A stretch of DNA of 34,486 bases. Source: Roseiarcus sp050015575. Its GTDB lineage: Bacteria > Pseudomonadota > Alphaproteobacteria > Rhizobiales > Beijerinckiaceae. The notes under the pieces were generated by a model that had not been told where the DNA came from, made no database searches, and saw only the letters and a list, made by a program, of their open reading frames with translations. Shown here piece by piece: positions 7,069-14,263 of the stretch. Location of the stretch: NCBI GenBank assembly GCA_050015575.1, contig JBEKBD010000016.1:1-34486 (forward strand), in the 5' to 3' direction. Both the position numbers and the translations under genes were made by a program. Position 1 is the first letter of the stretch, and every line of letters starts with the position of its first letter.

Positions 7069-7283
7069 TCCTCGATGTCGTCGCGCTTCAAACCGAGTTG
7101 ATCGAGCATCGCCTTGAGCAATCCCGGCCCGATCTCCTTGTCGCGATCCTTCAGCGTCGTGAATCGGTCGCCAAAGGTGAGCCGTCCATGACTGCCCTTG
7201 CCGTGGCCGCCCTCGAAAGCGACAAACACGCCCCTCTGGCGGCCGAGCTTCCTGATTTTCCGTTCGAATTCCCGGCCCCGCAT
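7065..7283 (-). CDS. hicA: HicA-type mRNA interferase toxin
   Basis: 72 residues from ATG 7283. HicA toxins have a double-stranded-RNA-binding-like fold with one catalytic His. Here it is H32 in GHGKGSHGRLTF, and the C-terminal KEIGPGLLKAMLDQLGL helix also fits the family. An ATG at 7301 and a TTG at 7331 lie in frame, but an inverted repeat covers 7294-7311, which makes 7283 the better start: the repeat then falls in the promoter. HicA acts with hicB, which overlaps its stop. The catalytic His and full length suggest an active toxin. Confidence 0.88.
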   Translation of the reverse strand: MRGREFERKIRKLGRQRGVFVAFEGGHGKGSHGRLTFGDRFTTLKDRDKEIGPGLLKAMLDQLGLKRDDIEE

Positions 7284-7319
7284 GCGCCGCTTATCGCACA
7301 TATGTGTGCGAATAGTCAA
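7284..7319 (-). promoter_or_regulatory. hicAB promoter with operator-like inverted repeat
   Basis: Minus-strand TTGACT (7319-7314) is followed after 17-18 bp by CGATAA/GATAAG near 7295-7290, a plausible -35/-10 pair. An inverted repeat, TCGCACA-TATG-TGTGCGA in plus orientation (7294-7311), sits inside the spacer, where a HicB helix-turn-helix dimer could block polymerase. The repeat is seen directly; its use as operator is inferred. Confidence 0.5.
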
Positions 7320-7385
7320 AAATTTCGCCAAGACGGCCCCGCCGCGATTTCGTCATCGTTTCCGGCGGCGCGCCGGCGCTTGCCG

Positions 7386-8291
7386 TCAGCCGGGCTCGCC
7401 GGCGACGCCCTCGATGGTCTCGCGCATCTTGGCGAGCTCCGCGCCGGCCAGGTCCATGAACGCGCGCACGCGCGCGGACTGGCGCAGATCGGCGTGGGTG
7501 AGAATCCACAGGTCGACGTCGAGCTCGGGCAGGATCGCGCCGACGCGCCTCAACTCGCGGCGGGGGTCGCCGAGGAAGCACGGCAGCAGCGCGGCGCCGA
7601 CGCCCATCGCCGCCGCTTCGGCGACGCCCAGCACGGAATTGACGCGGGCGACTTGGCGGCGCGGGCCGACGTTGTCCTCGACCCAGCGTTTGCCGAGCGG
7701 CGGTGCGTAATGGTCGCCGAAGCCGACCCAGGGCGCCGCGGCGACGACTCGCGGGCCGAACTCGGCGGCGATTTCCGCCGTGCAATAGACCGCCCAACGC
7801 GTCGCGCAGATGCGTCGGCCGACCAGCGCCTCCGGCGGCTCGTTGGCGACGCGAATCGCCACATCGGCGTCGCGGCGCGACAAATTGAGGGTCTGCGCGG
7901 CGACGATCAGATCGAGCTGCACGGCGGGATTGGCGGCGCGAAAGCGCGCCAGGATCGGCGGCAACAGCGCGATCGCGATCGCGTCGGTGGTGGTGACGCG
8001 CAATTCGCCGCTCGGCTTGACGTCGCGCCCGGCGACGCGGCGCTCGAACTCGACGATCGAATCGGCCATCGCGCTCGCCAGCCCGATCATTTCCTCGCCC
8101 GCCGCAGTTGGCCGATAGCCGGCGCGCGAACGCTCGAACAGCCGCGCGCCGACCGCGCCTTCGATGGCGGCGAGGCGACGGAACACCGTCGAGTGATTGA
8201 GGCCGAGCGCCTCGGCCGCGCCGACCAACGAGCCGGCGTCGGCGATCGCCTTGACCAGCCGAAATTCGTCCCAGTCCAACGAGGAAGCCAT
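7386..8291 (-). CDS. LysR-family transcriptional regulator
   Basis: 301 residues from ATG 8291. The N-terminal winged helix-turn-helix spans about residues 5-62 (VKAIADAGSLVGAAEALGLNHSTVFRRLAAIEGAVGARLFER). The substrate-binding domain starts near residue 90 (GELRVTTTDAIAIALLPPILARFRAANPAVQLDL). The inducer is unknown. LysR regulators often control a divergent gene, but the upstream neighbour here (tsaC) points the same way, so no target is suggested by position. hicA begins about 100 nt downstream on the same strand. A frame open further upstream runs through the palindromic repeat at 8371-8491 and is not taken as coding. Confidence 0.93.
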   Translation of the reverse strand: MASSLDWDEFRLVKAIADAGSLVGAAEALGLNHSTVFRRLAAIEGAVGARLFERSRAGYRPTAAGEEMIGLASAMADSIVEFERRVAGRDVKPSGELRVTTTDAIAIALLPPILARFRAANPAVQLDLIVAAQTLNLSRRDADVAIRVANEPPEALVGRRICATRWAVYCTAEIAAEFGPRVVAAAPWVGFGDHYAPPLGKRWVEDNVGPRRQVARVNSVLGVAEAAAMGVGAALLPCFLGDPRRELRRVGAILPELDVDLWILTHADLRQSARVRAFMDLAGAELAKMRETIEGVAGEPG

Positions 8292-8370
8292 ATCTTGCGC
8301 GTCCGAAGCGCGTTGCGCGACGATCGGCCGCGCGCGGCCGAAGGCTACGCCGACCCACCGCGCCGTCGAC

Positions 8371-8491
8371 CTCATGGAAGCCTTCTTTTCCGAAGCCTTT
8401 CCCCTGTCAAGGATCGAAGACCGCCTCCGGCGGCGCGCCGAAGGCGCGTCCTTGACAGGGGAAAGGCTTCGGAAGTCTTCGTTTCCATGAG
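8371..8491. repeat. 121-bp palindromic element (43-bp imperfect arms)
   Basis: The arms are 8371-8413 and 8449-8491. The inner 26 bp of each arm (8388-8413 and 8449-8474) are perfectly complementary, including CCTTTCCCCTGTCAAGGA. The outer 9 bp (CTCATGGAA) also match, and a mismatched stretch of about 8 bp lies between. The 35-nt loop holds a second small hairpin (CCGCC-TCC-GGCGG). Both strands stay open and read similar peptides (ATG...SEAFPLSR, ...SLTGERLRK), as in dispersed palindromic elements that insert in or near genes. It lies between the 3' end of tsaC and the LysR start and would fold strongly in RNA. Whether it is dispersed in the genome cannot be told from one window. Confidence 0.8.
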
Positions 8492-8571
8492 GCCGACGGC
8501 GCTCTCTGCCGAAGTCTGACTGGGCTCGCCGGCAGGCGCATCGTCTTGGCAAGTCCTCCGAGTCGCGGCGA

Positions 8572-9561
8572 TTACGGCCGCGGCGCGGCGGCGCGGCGCA
8601 GGCGGTCGTTGATCGCCGCGCCGAGGCCGCGTTCGGGGATCGGCGCTGCGGCGATCGTCGCCGCGCCGGTCGCGTCGAGCGCGCGTAGATGAGCGAACAG
8701 GTTCGCCGCCGCTTCGTCGAGATTGCGCGAGGGCGACAGATCGAGCCGCGGCCGCGCCGGGCTGGCGGCGAGGACGCCGCCGAAATCGAGCGCCGCTTCC
8801 TCGCGCGACGCCTCTTTCGCCGCCAGACGCAGCGCCGCGCGCGGCGCGTAATGCGACTTGAGCAGCCCCGGCGCAATGTGCGCGGCCCCGGCGTCCGCCG
8901 CGGGCTCGTCGACGAGCGCGACGCCCAATTCGGCCTCGATCCGCTCGCGCGCGATCGCGCCGGGGCGAAGCAGCCGCGGCGTCCCGCCGAGGCAGGCGAC
9001 GATCGTCGACTCCAGCCCCAGCGGCGTCGGGCCGGCGTCGAGAATCCAGTCGATCCGGCCGTCGAGATCCGCGGCGACGTGCGCGGCGGTGGTCGGGCTG
9101 ACGCGCCCGGAGCGATTGGCCGAGGGCGCGGCGAGGGGAACGCCGGCCGCCTCGATCAGCGCGCGCGCGACCCAATGATCGGGCATGCGCAGCGCCAGCG
9201 TGTCGAGGCCGGCGCGGGCGAGCAGGCTGATGCGGCACGCCGGCGAGACCGGCGCCACGATCGTCAGCGGCCCCGGCCAGAACGCGCGCGCTAGCCTCTT
9301 CGCCGGATTGTCGAACATCGCCTCGCGCTCGGCGCCTTGCCGATCGGCGAAATGGGCGATCAGCGGGTTGAAGACGGGGCGTCCCTTGGCGGCGTAAATC
9401 GCCGCGACCGCCGCGTCCGAGGTCGCGTCGGCGGCCAGGCCGTAGACCGTCTCGGTCGGCATGGCGACGAGCCCGCCGGCGCGAAGCTGCGCCGCGGCGG
9501 CGGCGACGCTCTCGGCGTCGGCCGGCGCGATGCGGGTTATGCGACGACGGCTCGACGGCAT
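8572..9561 (-). CDS. tsaC: L-threonylcarbamoyladenylate synthase (Sua5/YrdC/YwlC family, long form)
   Basis: 329 residues from ATG 9561. It makes threonylcarbamoyl-AMP from Thr, bicarbonate and ATP for t6A37 tRNA modification, in the cytoplasm. The YrdC domain covers roughly residues 12-205, with GGLVAMPTETVYGLAADA, KGRPVFNPL (KxR motif) and APSANRSGRVSPT (SxN motif). A C-terminal Sua5 domain of about 110 residues follows a linker (GLLKSHYAPRAALRL), so this is the two-domain form. The frame is open for 61 more codons upstream, but these are Arg/Ala-rich and unlike the family. It is followed on the same strand by the palindromic element and the LysR gene. Confidence 0.95.
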   Translation of the reverse strand: MPSSRRRITRIAPADAESVAAAAAQLRAGGLVAMPTETVYGLAADATSDAAVAAIYAAKGRPVFNPLIAHFADRQGAEREAMFDNPAKRLARAFWPGPLTIVAPVSPACRISLLARAGLDTLALRMPDHWVARALIEAAGVPLAAPSANRSGRVSPTTAAHVAADLDGRIDWILDAGPTPLGLESTIVACLGGTPRLLRPGAIARERIEAELGVALVDEPAADAGAAHIAPGLLKSHYAPRAALRLAAKEASREEAALDFGGVLAASPARPRLDLSPSRNLDEAAANLFAHLRALDATGAATIAAAPIPERGLGAAINDRLRRAAAPRP

Positions 9562-10117
9562 GGGCGCGCTTCTCGAGGCTCCGATTCCAGGTCGGCGCGC
9601 GCTCCCGCCGCGCCGCGCTCCCCAGCCCGCGCGCTGTGCCGACGCCTCGGGGCGTTTGTCAACCCGAGCCGCGCCAATCGTCGCCGCTGCGGCGAGACGC
9701 CTCCGACCGTTCCAGCGCGCTCGGCGCCAAGCCGAACGCGACAATTTCTTTGCGAATGGTCGAGTCTCGGTTATCCTGTGTTTCGTTGGGGCGTCGGCGC
9801 GACCCCATGAAAACCGCGCGGCGCCGCAAAACCCCGGGCCAAGCGGCGACTGTCAAATTTCGCGGGCTAAGCCCTTGAAATCGCACGAAACGGCCAAGGA
9901 AATCCTTGACGAGACTTGACGGCGCTTGACGAAACTCGACGCCGCTCGACGAAAACTTGACGAAGCTCGACGAGCGGTTTGACGGCCCGGCGGCGGGCCT
10001 CGCTTCCCTATTGCGGAGCGCCGGGCGAACGATCGGCGCTCGGGTTGCGGCTTGGCGCCGGCGAAACTAAGCTGCGCGCCGCGCCGCTTCGGCGCGCTGA
10101 CAATCGGGAATCCGCTC
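9562..10117. other. 556-bp intergenic region between divergent tsaC and aspartate aminotransferase
   Basis: No gene can be supported here. Open frames are Arg/Ala-rich and lack ribosome binding sites; a 23-codon basic frame at 9807-9878 also lacks one. The region holds the 10-bp-phased repeat at 9905-9987. It must contain both divergent promoters, but no convincing -35/-10 pair was found. Confidence 0.6.
9905..9987 (+). repeat. eight-unit degenerate tandem repeat of C(T/C)(T/C)GACG with about 10-bp period
   Basis: Successive units are CTTGACGAGA, CTTGACGGCG, CTTGACGAAA, CTCGACGCCG, CTCGACGAAAA, CTTGACGAAG, CTCGACGAGCGG and TTTGACGGCC. The invariant part is T-(T/C)-GACG; most units are exactly 10 bp and the sixth to eighth shift by 1-2 bp. 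The period is about one helical turn, so all cores face the same side of the DNA. It ends 130 bp before the aspartate aminotransferase start. Its function is unknown; the core looks like a -35 element (TTGAC), but no matching -10 is clear. Confidence 0.8.
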
Positions 10118-11320
10118 ATGGCCTTCATCGCCGACGTCCTTGCTCGCGTTAAGCCCTCCGCGACCATCGCGGTGACGCAGAAGGCGCGCGATCTCAAAGC
10201 CAAAGGGCGCGACGTGATTTCGCTTTCGATCGGCGAGCCCGACTTCGACACCCCCGACAACATCAAGGAGGCGGCGATCGCGGCGATCCGGCGCGGCGAG
10301 ACCAAGTATCCCCCGGTGCTCGGCATCCCGCCGCTGCGCGAGGCGATCGCCGCCAAGTTCAAGCGCGAGAACGGGCTCGACTACAAGGCGTCCGACACCA
10401 TCGTCGGCACCGGCGGCAAGCAGATTCTCTACAACGCCTTTTTGACCACGCTGAACAAGGGCGACGAGGTGGTCATCCCCGCGCCCTATTGGGTCAGCTA
10501 CCCCGAAATGGTGCTGATCAACGGCGGCGAGCCGGTCATCGTGCCGACGACGCTGGAGAAGTCGTTCAAGCTGCAGCCCGAGGACCTGGAGCGCGCGATC
10601 ACGCCGCGCACCAAGTGGGTGGTGCTCAATTCGCCCTCCAACCCTTCGGGGGCGGCCTATACGAGGAGCGAGCTGAAGGCGCTGACCGACGTGCTGATGC
10701 GCCACCCGACCGTCTACGTGCTCACCGACGACATCTACGAGCATCTGGTCTACGGCGATTTCGTCTTCGTCACGGCGGCTCAAGTCGAGCCCGGCCTCTA
10801 CGAGCGCACGCTGACGATGAACGGCGTGTCGAAAGCCTACGCGATGACCGGCTGGCGCATCGGCTACGCCGCCGGCCCGGCCAAGCTGATCAAGGCGATG
10901 GACATGGTGCAGGGCCAGCAAACCTCCGGCGCCTGCACGATCGCGCAATGGGCCTCGGTGGAGGCGCTGACCGGCCCGCAGGACTTCGTTCCCATCCGCC
11001 GCAAGGCGTTCGAGGAGCGGCGCGACCTCGTCGTCGCCATGCTGTCGCAGGCGAAATACTTGCAGTGCCCGAAGCCGGAGGGCGCGTTCTACGTCTATCC
11101 CACTTGCGCCGCCGCGATCGGCAAGAAGGCGCCCTCGGGTAGGCCAATCGCCACCGACGAGGACTTCGTCACCGAACTCCTGGAGAGCGAAGGCGTGGCG
11201 ACAGTGCAAGGCTCGGCGTTCGGCCAAGGGCCGAATTTCCGCGTCTCCTATGCGACTTCGCTGGAGACGCTGGAGGCCGCCTGCCGCAAGATCCAACGCT
11301 TCACGGCCGCGCTGCGGTAA
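10118..11320 (+). CDS. aatA: aspartate aminotransferase, class I (type Ib)
   Basis: 400 residues from ATG 10118, with GGGAA 7 nt upstream. It is a PLP enzyme exchanging the amino group between aspartate and 2-oxoglutarate, in the cytoplasm. The PLP lysine is K239 in NGVSKAYAMTGWRIGY. Other conserved parts are SIGEPDFDTP, the TGGKQ loop near residue 98, NSPSNPSG (about 171-178) and DDIYEHLVY. Its length and the KxYPPVLGIPPLREAIA stretch match the alphaproteobacterial Ib aspartate aminotransferases, some of which also accept prephenate; that cannot be settled here. A longer upstream frame lacks family similarity. It is preceded by the 10-bp-phased repeat and converges on hemN, 27 nt away. Confidence 0.94.
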   Translation: MAFIADVLARVKPSATIAVTQKARDLKAKGRDVISLSIGEPDFDTPDNIKEAAIAAIRRGETKYPPVLGIPPLREAIAAKFKRENGLDYKASDTIVGTGGKQILYNAFLTTLNKGDEVVIPAPYWVSYPEMVLINGGEPVIVPTTLEKSFKLQPEDLERAITPRTKWVVLNSPSNPSGAAYTRSELKALTDVLMRHPTVYVLTDDIYEHLVYGDFVFVTAAQVEPGLYERTLTMNGVSKAYAMTGWRIGYAAGPAKLIKAMDMVQGQQTSGACTIAQWASVEALTGPQDFVPIRRKAFEERRDLVVAMLSQAKYLQCPKPEGAFYVYPTCAAAIGKKAPSGRPIATDEDFVTELLESEGVATVQGSAFGQGPNFRVSYATSLETLEAACRKIQRFTAALR

Positions 11321-11347
11321 GGATCGCGGGGCGCCCGCGGCGTCGCG

Positions 11348-12778
11348 CTACACCGCGCGCGAATGCCGCGGCTTGTCCACGTCCTGGGTGAGATAGGCGT
11401 CGAACAGCGCCGCCGCCGAGCGCACGAACGGGCGGCCGCGCTCGCTCATCCGGATGCGGCCGCCGTCGCGACGCGCGAGCCCGTCGGCCTCGAAGCGCGC
11501 GAGCCCGTCGAGGCAGGCGAAGAGCGGCGCGGGATCGGCGGCGTGCGCCTCGGCGACCGCCGTCAGATCGACTTCGAGATCGCACATAAGCCGCTCGATC
11601 ACATCGCGGCGCAGCCGGTCGTCGTCGCTCAGCACGACGCCGCGCACGATGGCGAGGCCGCCGGCCTCGATCAGCTTGGCGTAGGCGGGCGCGGTCGGCG
11701 CGTTCTGCGCGTAGCCGTCGGGAAGCGAGCCGATCGCGCTGGCGCCGAAGCCGATCAACGCCGGCGCCGCGTCGGTGGTGTAGCCCTGGAAGCCGCGCTT
11801 GAGGCGGCGCGACGCCGCGGCCTCCGCCATCGCGTCGCCGGGGCGCGCGTAGTGGTCGAGCCCGACCGCGACGTAGCCGCCTTCGTCGACGAGGACGTTG
11901 TGGATCGCGCGCTGCTGGGCGAACCGCGCGGCGGGGCCCGGCAGGCTTTCCTCCGGGATCAGCGCCTGATGCTTCTTCATCCACGGCACGTGGGCGTAGC
12001 CGAACACGGCCACACGGTCGGCGCGAAGCGCGAGCGCGCGCCACGCGGTGCGCGCGACGCTCTCCTCGGTCTGCAACGGCAGGCCGTAGATGAGGTCGAG
12101 ATTGAGCGAACCGACGCCGAGGCCGCGCGCGGCGTCGGCGCAATCCTGCGTCTCCTCGTAGGATTGCCGGCGTCCGATCGCCTCTTGCACCGCCGGTTCG
12201 AGGTCCTGCACGCCGAGGCTGACGCGGGTGACGCCCATTTCAGCGAGCGCGTCGAGCCGGTCCTTGGGCAGGCTGGTCGGATCGAGTTCGATCGCGATCT
12301 CGGCGTCCGGCTCGAGCGCGAAGCGTTCGCGGATGCGCGCCATGATCGCGGTCAGCCGGTCGGCGGGAAGGCTGGTCGGCGTGCCGCCGCCCCAATGGAC
12401 GTGCGAAACCTTGAGCCTGCCGCCGATCAGGCCGGCGACCCGCTCGATCTCGCGCTCCAGCAGCCCAGCATAGGCGCGCAGCGAGGAATCGAGCCGCACC
12501 ACGCTCGTGTTGCAGCCGCAATAATAGCACAGTCGGTCGCAGAACGGCACGTGCAGATAGAGCGACAGCGGCGCGGGCGGCGGCAGCGCGCCGAGCCATT
12601 TCGCGTAGGTCTCGGCGCCGATCGCGGGCGAGAAGTGCGGCGCGGTGGGGTAGCTGGTGTAGCGCGGCACGCGGCCGTCGTAGCGCGCGACGAGTTCGAC
12701 GTCGGCGATGGCGGCCTCCTGGCCGCGCGCGGCGGGCGGGGCTTCGATCGTGCTCGATCTCATGATCCAGCATAGCAA
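11348..12778 (-). CDS. hemN: oxygen-independent coproporphyrinogen III dehydrogenase HemN
   Basis: A radical-SAM enzyme of about 476 residues, full length. It converts coproporphyrinogen III to protoporphyrinogen IX without oxygen, in haem synthesis. The cluster motif is CDRLCYYC (CX3CX2C) followed by GCN. Family landmarks PRYTSYPTAPHF, YLHVPFC, HWGGGTPTSLP, ELDPTSL, YGLPLQTEESV and GFQGYTT are all present, so it is HemN proper rather than HemW or HutW. An alternative ATG lies 15 nt inside (12763); neither has a good ribosome binding site. No FNR/FixK-type TTGAT-N4-ATCAA box is seen upstream. It shares the strand with the aldo/keto reductase upstream, 60 nt away. Confidence 0.96.
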   Translation of the reverse strand: MLCWIMRSSTIEAPPAARGQEAAIADVELVARYDGRVPRYTSYPTAPHFSPAIGAETYAKWLGALPPPAPLSLYLHVPFCDRLCYYCGCNTSVVRLDSSLRAYAGLLEREIERVAGLIGGRLKVSHVHWGGGTPTSLPADRLTAIMARIRERFALEPDAEIAIELDPTSLPKDRLDALAEMGVTRVSLGVQDLEPAVQEAIGRRQSYEETQDCADAARGLGVGSLNLDLIYGLPLQTEESVARTAWRALALRADRVAVFGYAHVPWMKKHQALIPEESLPGPAARFAQQRAIHNVLVDEGGYVAVGLDHYARPGDAMAEAAASRRLKRGFQGYTTDAAPALIGFGASAIGSLPDGYAQNAPTAPAYAKLIEAGGLAIVRGVVLSDDDRLRRDVIERLMCDLEVDLTAVAEAHAADPAPLFACLDGLARFEADGLARRDGGRIRMSERGRPFVRSAAALFDAYLTQDVDKPRHSRAV

Positions 12779-12838
12779 ATTCGCCGCGCGGGTTCACCGT
12801 CCTTTTGCGAGGCGCCGAGCGGCCGCGCTGGCGCGCGG

Positions 12839-13717
12839 TCAGGCCGCGTCGACGCGCGCCGCGCCGTCCAGCGCCTTCCGCGCGTCGTCCGGCAGAGTCA
12901 GTTCCGCCGCGGCGAGGTTCTGCCTGAGATGCGCGACCGATGAGGTGCCGGGGATCAGCAATATGTTCGGCGCGCGACGCAGCAGCCAGGCGAGCGCGAC
13001 CTGCATCGGCGCCGCGCCGAGGCGCTCGGCGACGTCGGACAAGGTCGACGATTGCAGCGGCGTGAACCCGCCGAGGGGGAAGTACGGCGTATAGGCGACG
13101 CCCTCGAGGGCGAGGTCGTCGATCAGGGCGTCGTCGGCCCGATGCGCCACGTTGTAGTGATTCTGCACGCACACGATCTCGCAGATCCGGCGTCCTTCCG
13201 CGATCTGCCTGGGCGTGACGTTGCTCAGCCCGATGTGGCGAATCAGGCCCTGGCGCTGGAGATCGGCCAGAACGGCGAGGGGCGCCTCGAGCGACCCTTC
13301 GGCGGGGCCGTGGACGTCGAACATGCTGCGAAGGTTGACCACGTCGAGAACGTCCAGGCCGAGATGGCGCAAGTTGTCGTGCACCGCCTGGGTCAGTTCT
13401 TCGCGCGAGAACGCCGGCAGCCACGAGCCGTCCGCGCCGCGCCGGGCGCTGACCTTGGTGACGATGACGAGGTCGTCGGGATAGGGATGCAGCGCCTCGC
13501 GGATGATCTGGTTGACGACGTGCGGGCCGTAGAAATCGCTGGTGTCGATGTGGTTCACGCCGCTCGCGACCGCCTCGCGCAGCACCGCCAGCGCGGCGCC
13601 GCGATCCCTAGGCGGGCCGAACACGCCGGGCCCCGCGAGCTGCATGGCGCCGTAGCCGAGCCGCTTCACGCTACGGTCGCCGAGCGCGAACGCGCCGGAC
13701 TGGTTGATGCTGGGCAT
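12839..13717 (-). CDS. pdxI: aldo/keto reductase of the YdbC/PdxI (pyridoxal reductase) type
   Basis: 292 residues from ATG 13717, with a strong AGGAG 9 nt upstream. The motifs RLGYGAMQLAGPGVFGPPRD, NHIDTSDFYGPH (D58, Y63), VTKVSARRG (K88), VVNLRS, IGLSNVTP, FPLGGFTPLQSSTLSD and ILLIPGTSSVAHLR follow E. coli YdbC closely by memory of that protein, which reduces pyridoxal to pyridoxine with NADPH. The usual catalytic His of the tetrad is replaced in the VVNLR motif, as in YdbC itself. The substrate assignment is by family and remains inferred. It is divergent from hisE and lies 60 nt upstream of hemN on the same strand. Confidence 0.88.
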   Translation of the reverse strand: MPSINQSGAFALGDRSVKRLGYGAMQLAGPGVFGPPRDRGAALAVLREAVASGVNHIDTSDFYGPHVVNQIIREALHPYPDDLVIVTKVSARRGADGSWLPAFSREELTQAVHDNLRHLGLDVLDVVNLRSMFDVHGPAEGSLEAPLAVLADLQRQGLIRHIGLSNVTPRQIAEGRRICEIVCVQNHYNVAHRADDALIDDLALEGVAYTPYFPLGGFTPLQSSTLSDVAERLGAAPMQVALAWLLRRAPNILLIPGTSSVAHLRQNLAAAELTLPDDARKALDGAARVDAA

Positions 13718-13896
13718 GATCGATCTCCTTTCGAGACGGCGCGAAGATAAGCGTCGCCCAGGCGCGCGATAAGGGGCCGCCATCCGGCCGACGCCGCCCA
13801 GAATCGCCCGCCGCAAGCGCCGTTTCTCGACAAGCGCGGGATTGACGGGCACAATGCGGGCTCGCCGAAGCCGGCTCAACGGAAGCGCGTCAACCG

Positions 13897-14211
13897 ATGT
13901 TCACTTTGGACGACCTCGCCCGCATCATCGCCGACCGCGCGTCGGCGGGGGCGGATCAATCCTACACCCGCACGCTCCTCGACAAGGGGACCGCGCACTG
14001 CGCGAAGAAGTTCGGCGAGGAGGCGGTCGAGTTGGCGATCGCCGCCGTCGCGCAAGACGATGACGCGGTGCGCGCGGAAGCCGCCGACGCGCTCTATCAT
14101 TTGCTGGTCGTGCTGCGCTCGCGCGATATTGCGCTAGCCGACGTGATGAGCGAACTGGAGCGGCGCGCCCAACGCAGCGGTCTCGAAGAAAAGGCGTCGC
14201 GGCGCGCCTGA
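13897..14211 (+). CDS. hisE: phosphoribosyl-ATP pyrophosphatase HisE
   Basis: 104 residues, full length for stand-alone HisE. It hydrolyses phosphoribosyl-ATP to phosphoribosyl-AMP, the second step of histidine synthesis. The MazG-like metal site is visible in KKFGEEAVELAIAA and EAADALYHLLVVL (the E-x-x-E and E-x-x-D acids). In many Rhizobiales hisE ends a hisB-hisH-hisA-hisF series before coaA. Here coaA follows but the other his genes are absent and the upstream neighbour is divergent, so hisE has been separated from the rest of the pathway. Start ATG 13897, weak GGAAG 12-13 nt upstream. Confidence 0.95.
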   Translation: MFTLDDLARIIADRASAGADQSYTRTLLDKGTAHCAKKFGEEAVELAIAAVAQDDDAVRAEAADALYHLLVVLRSRDIALADVMSELERRAQRSGLEEKASRRA

Positions 14212-14263
14212 TCGCTTTCGTATCACCCGATCGCGTTTCCTCGCCGGAGAAAACCGAGCCCGC

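Noticed and set aside
6588..8519. 643-codon plus-strand open frame over hicAB and LysR
   Set aside because: Arg-rich shadow of three recognisable minus-strand genes, with no ribosome binding site or domain.
9807..9878. 23-residue basic peptide frame in the tsaC/aatA gap
   Set aside because: No ribosome binding site, and its composition is what chance gives here.
9905..9987. CRISPR or minisatellite coding repeat
   Set aside because: Units are only 10 bp, without spacers and with frame-breaking length changes, so neither a CRISPR array nor a repeat protein fits.
12763..12838. FNR/FixK box in front of hemN
   Set aside because: No TTGAT-N4-ATCAA or close variant is present in the short upstream gap.
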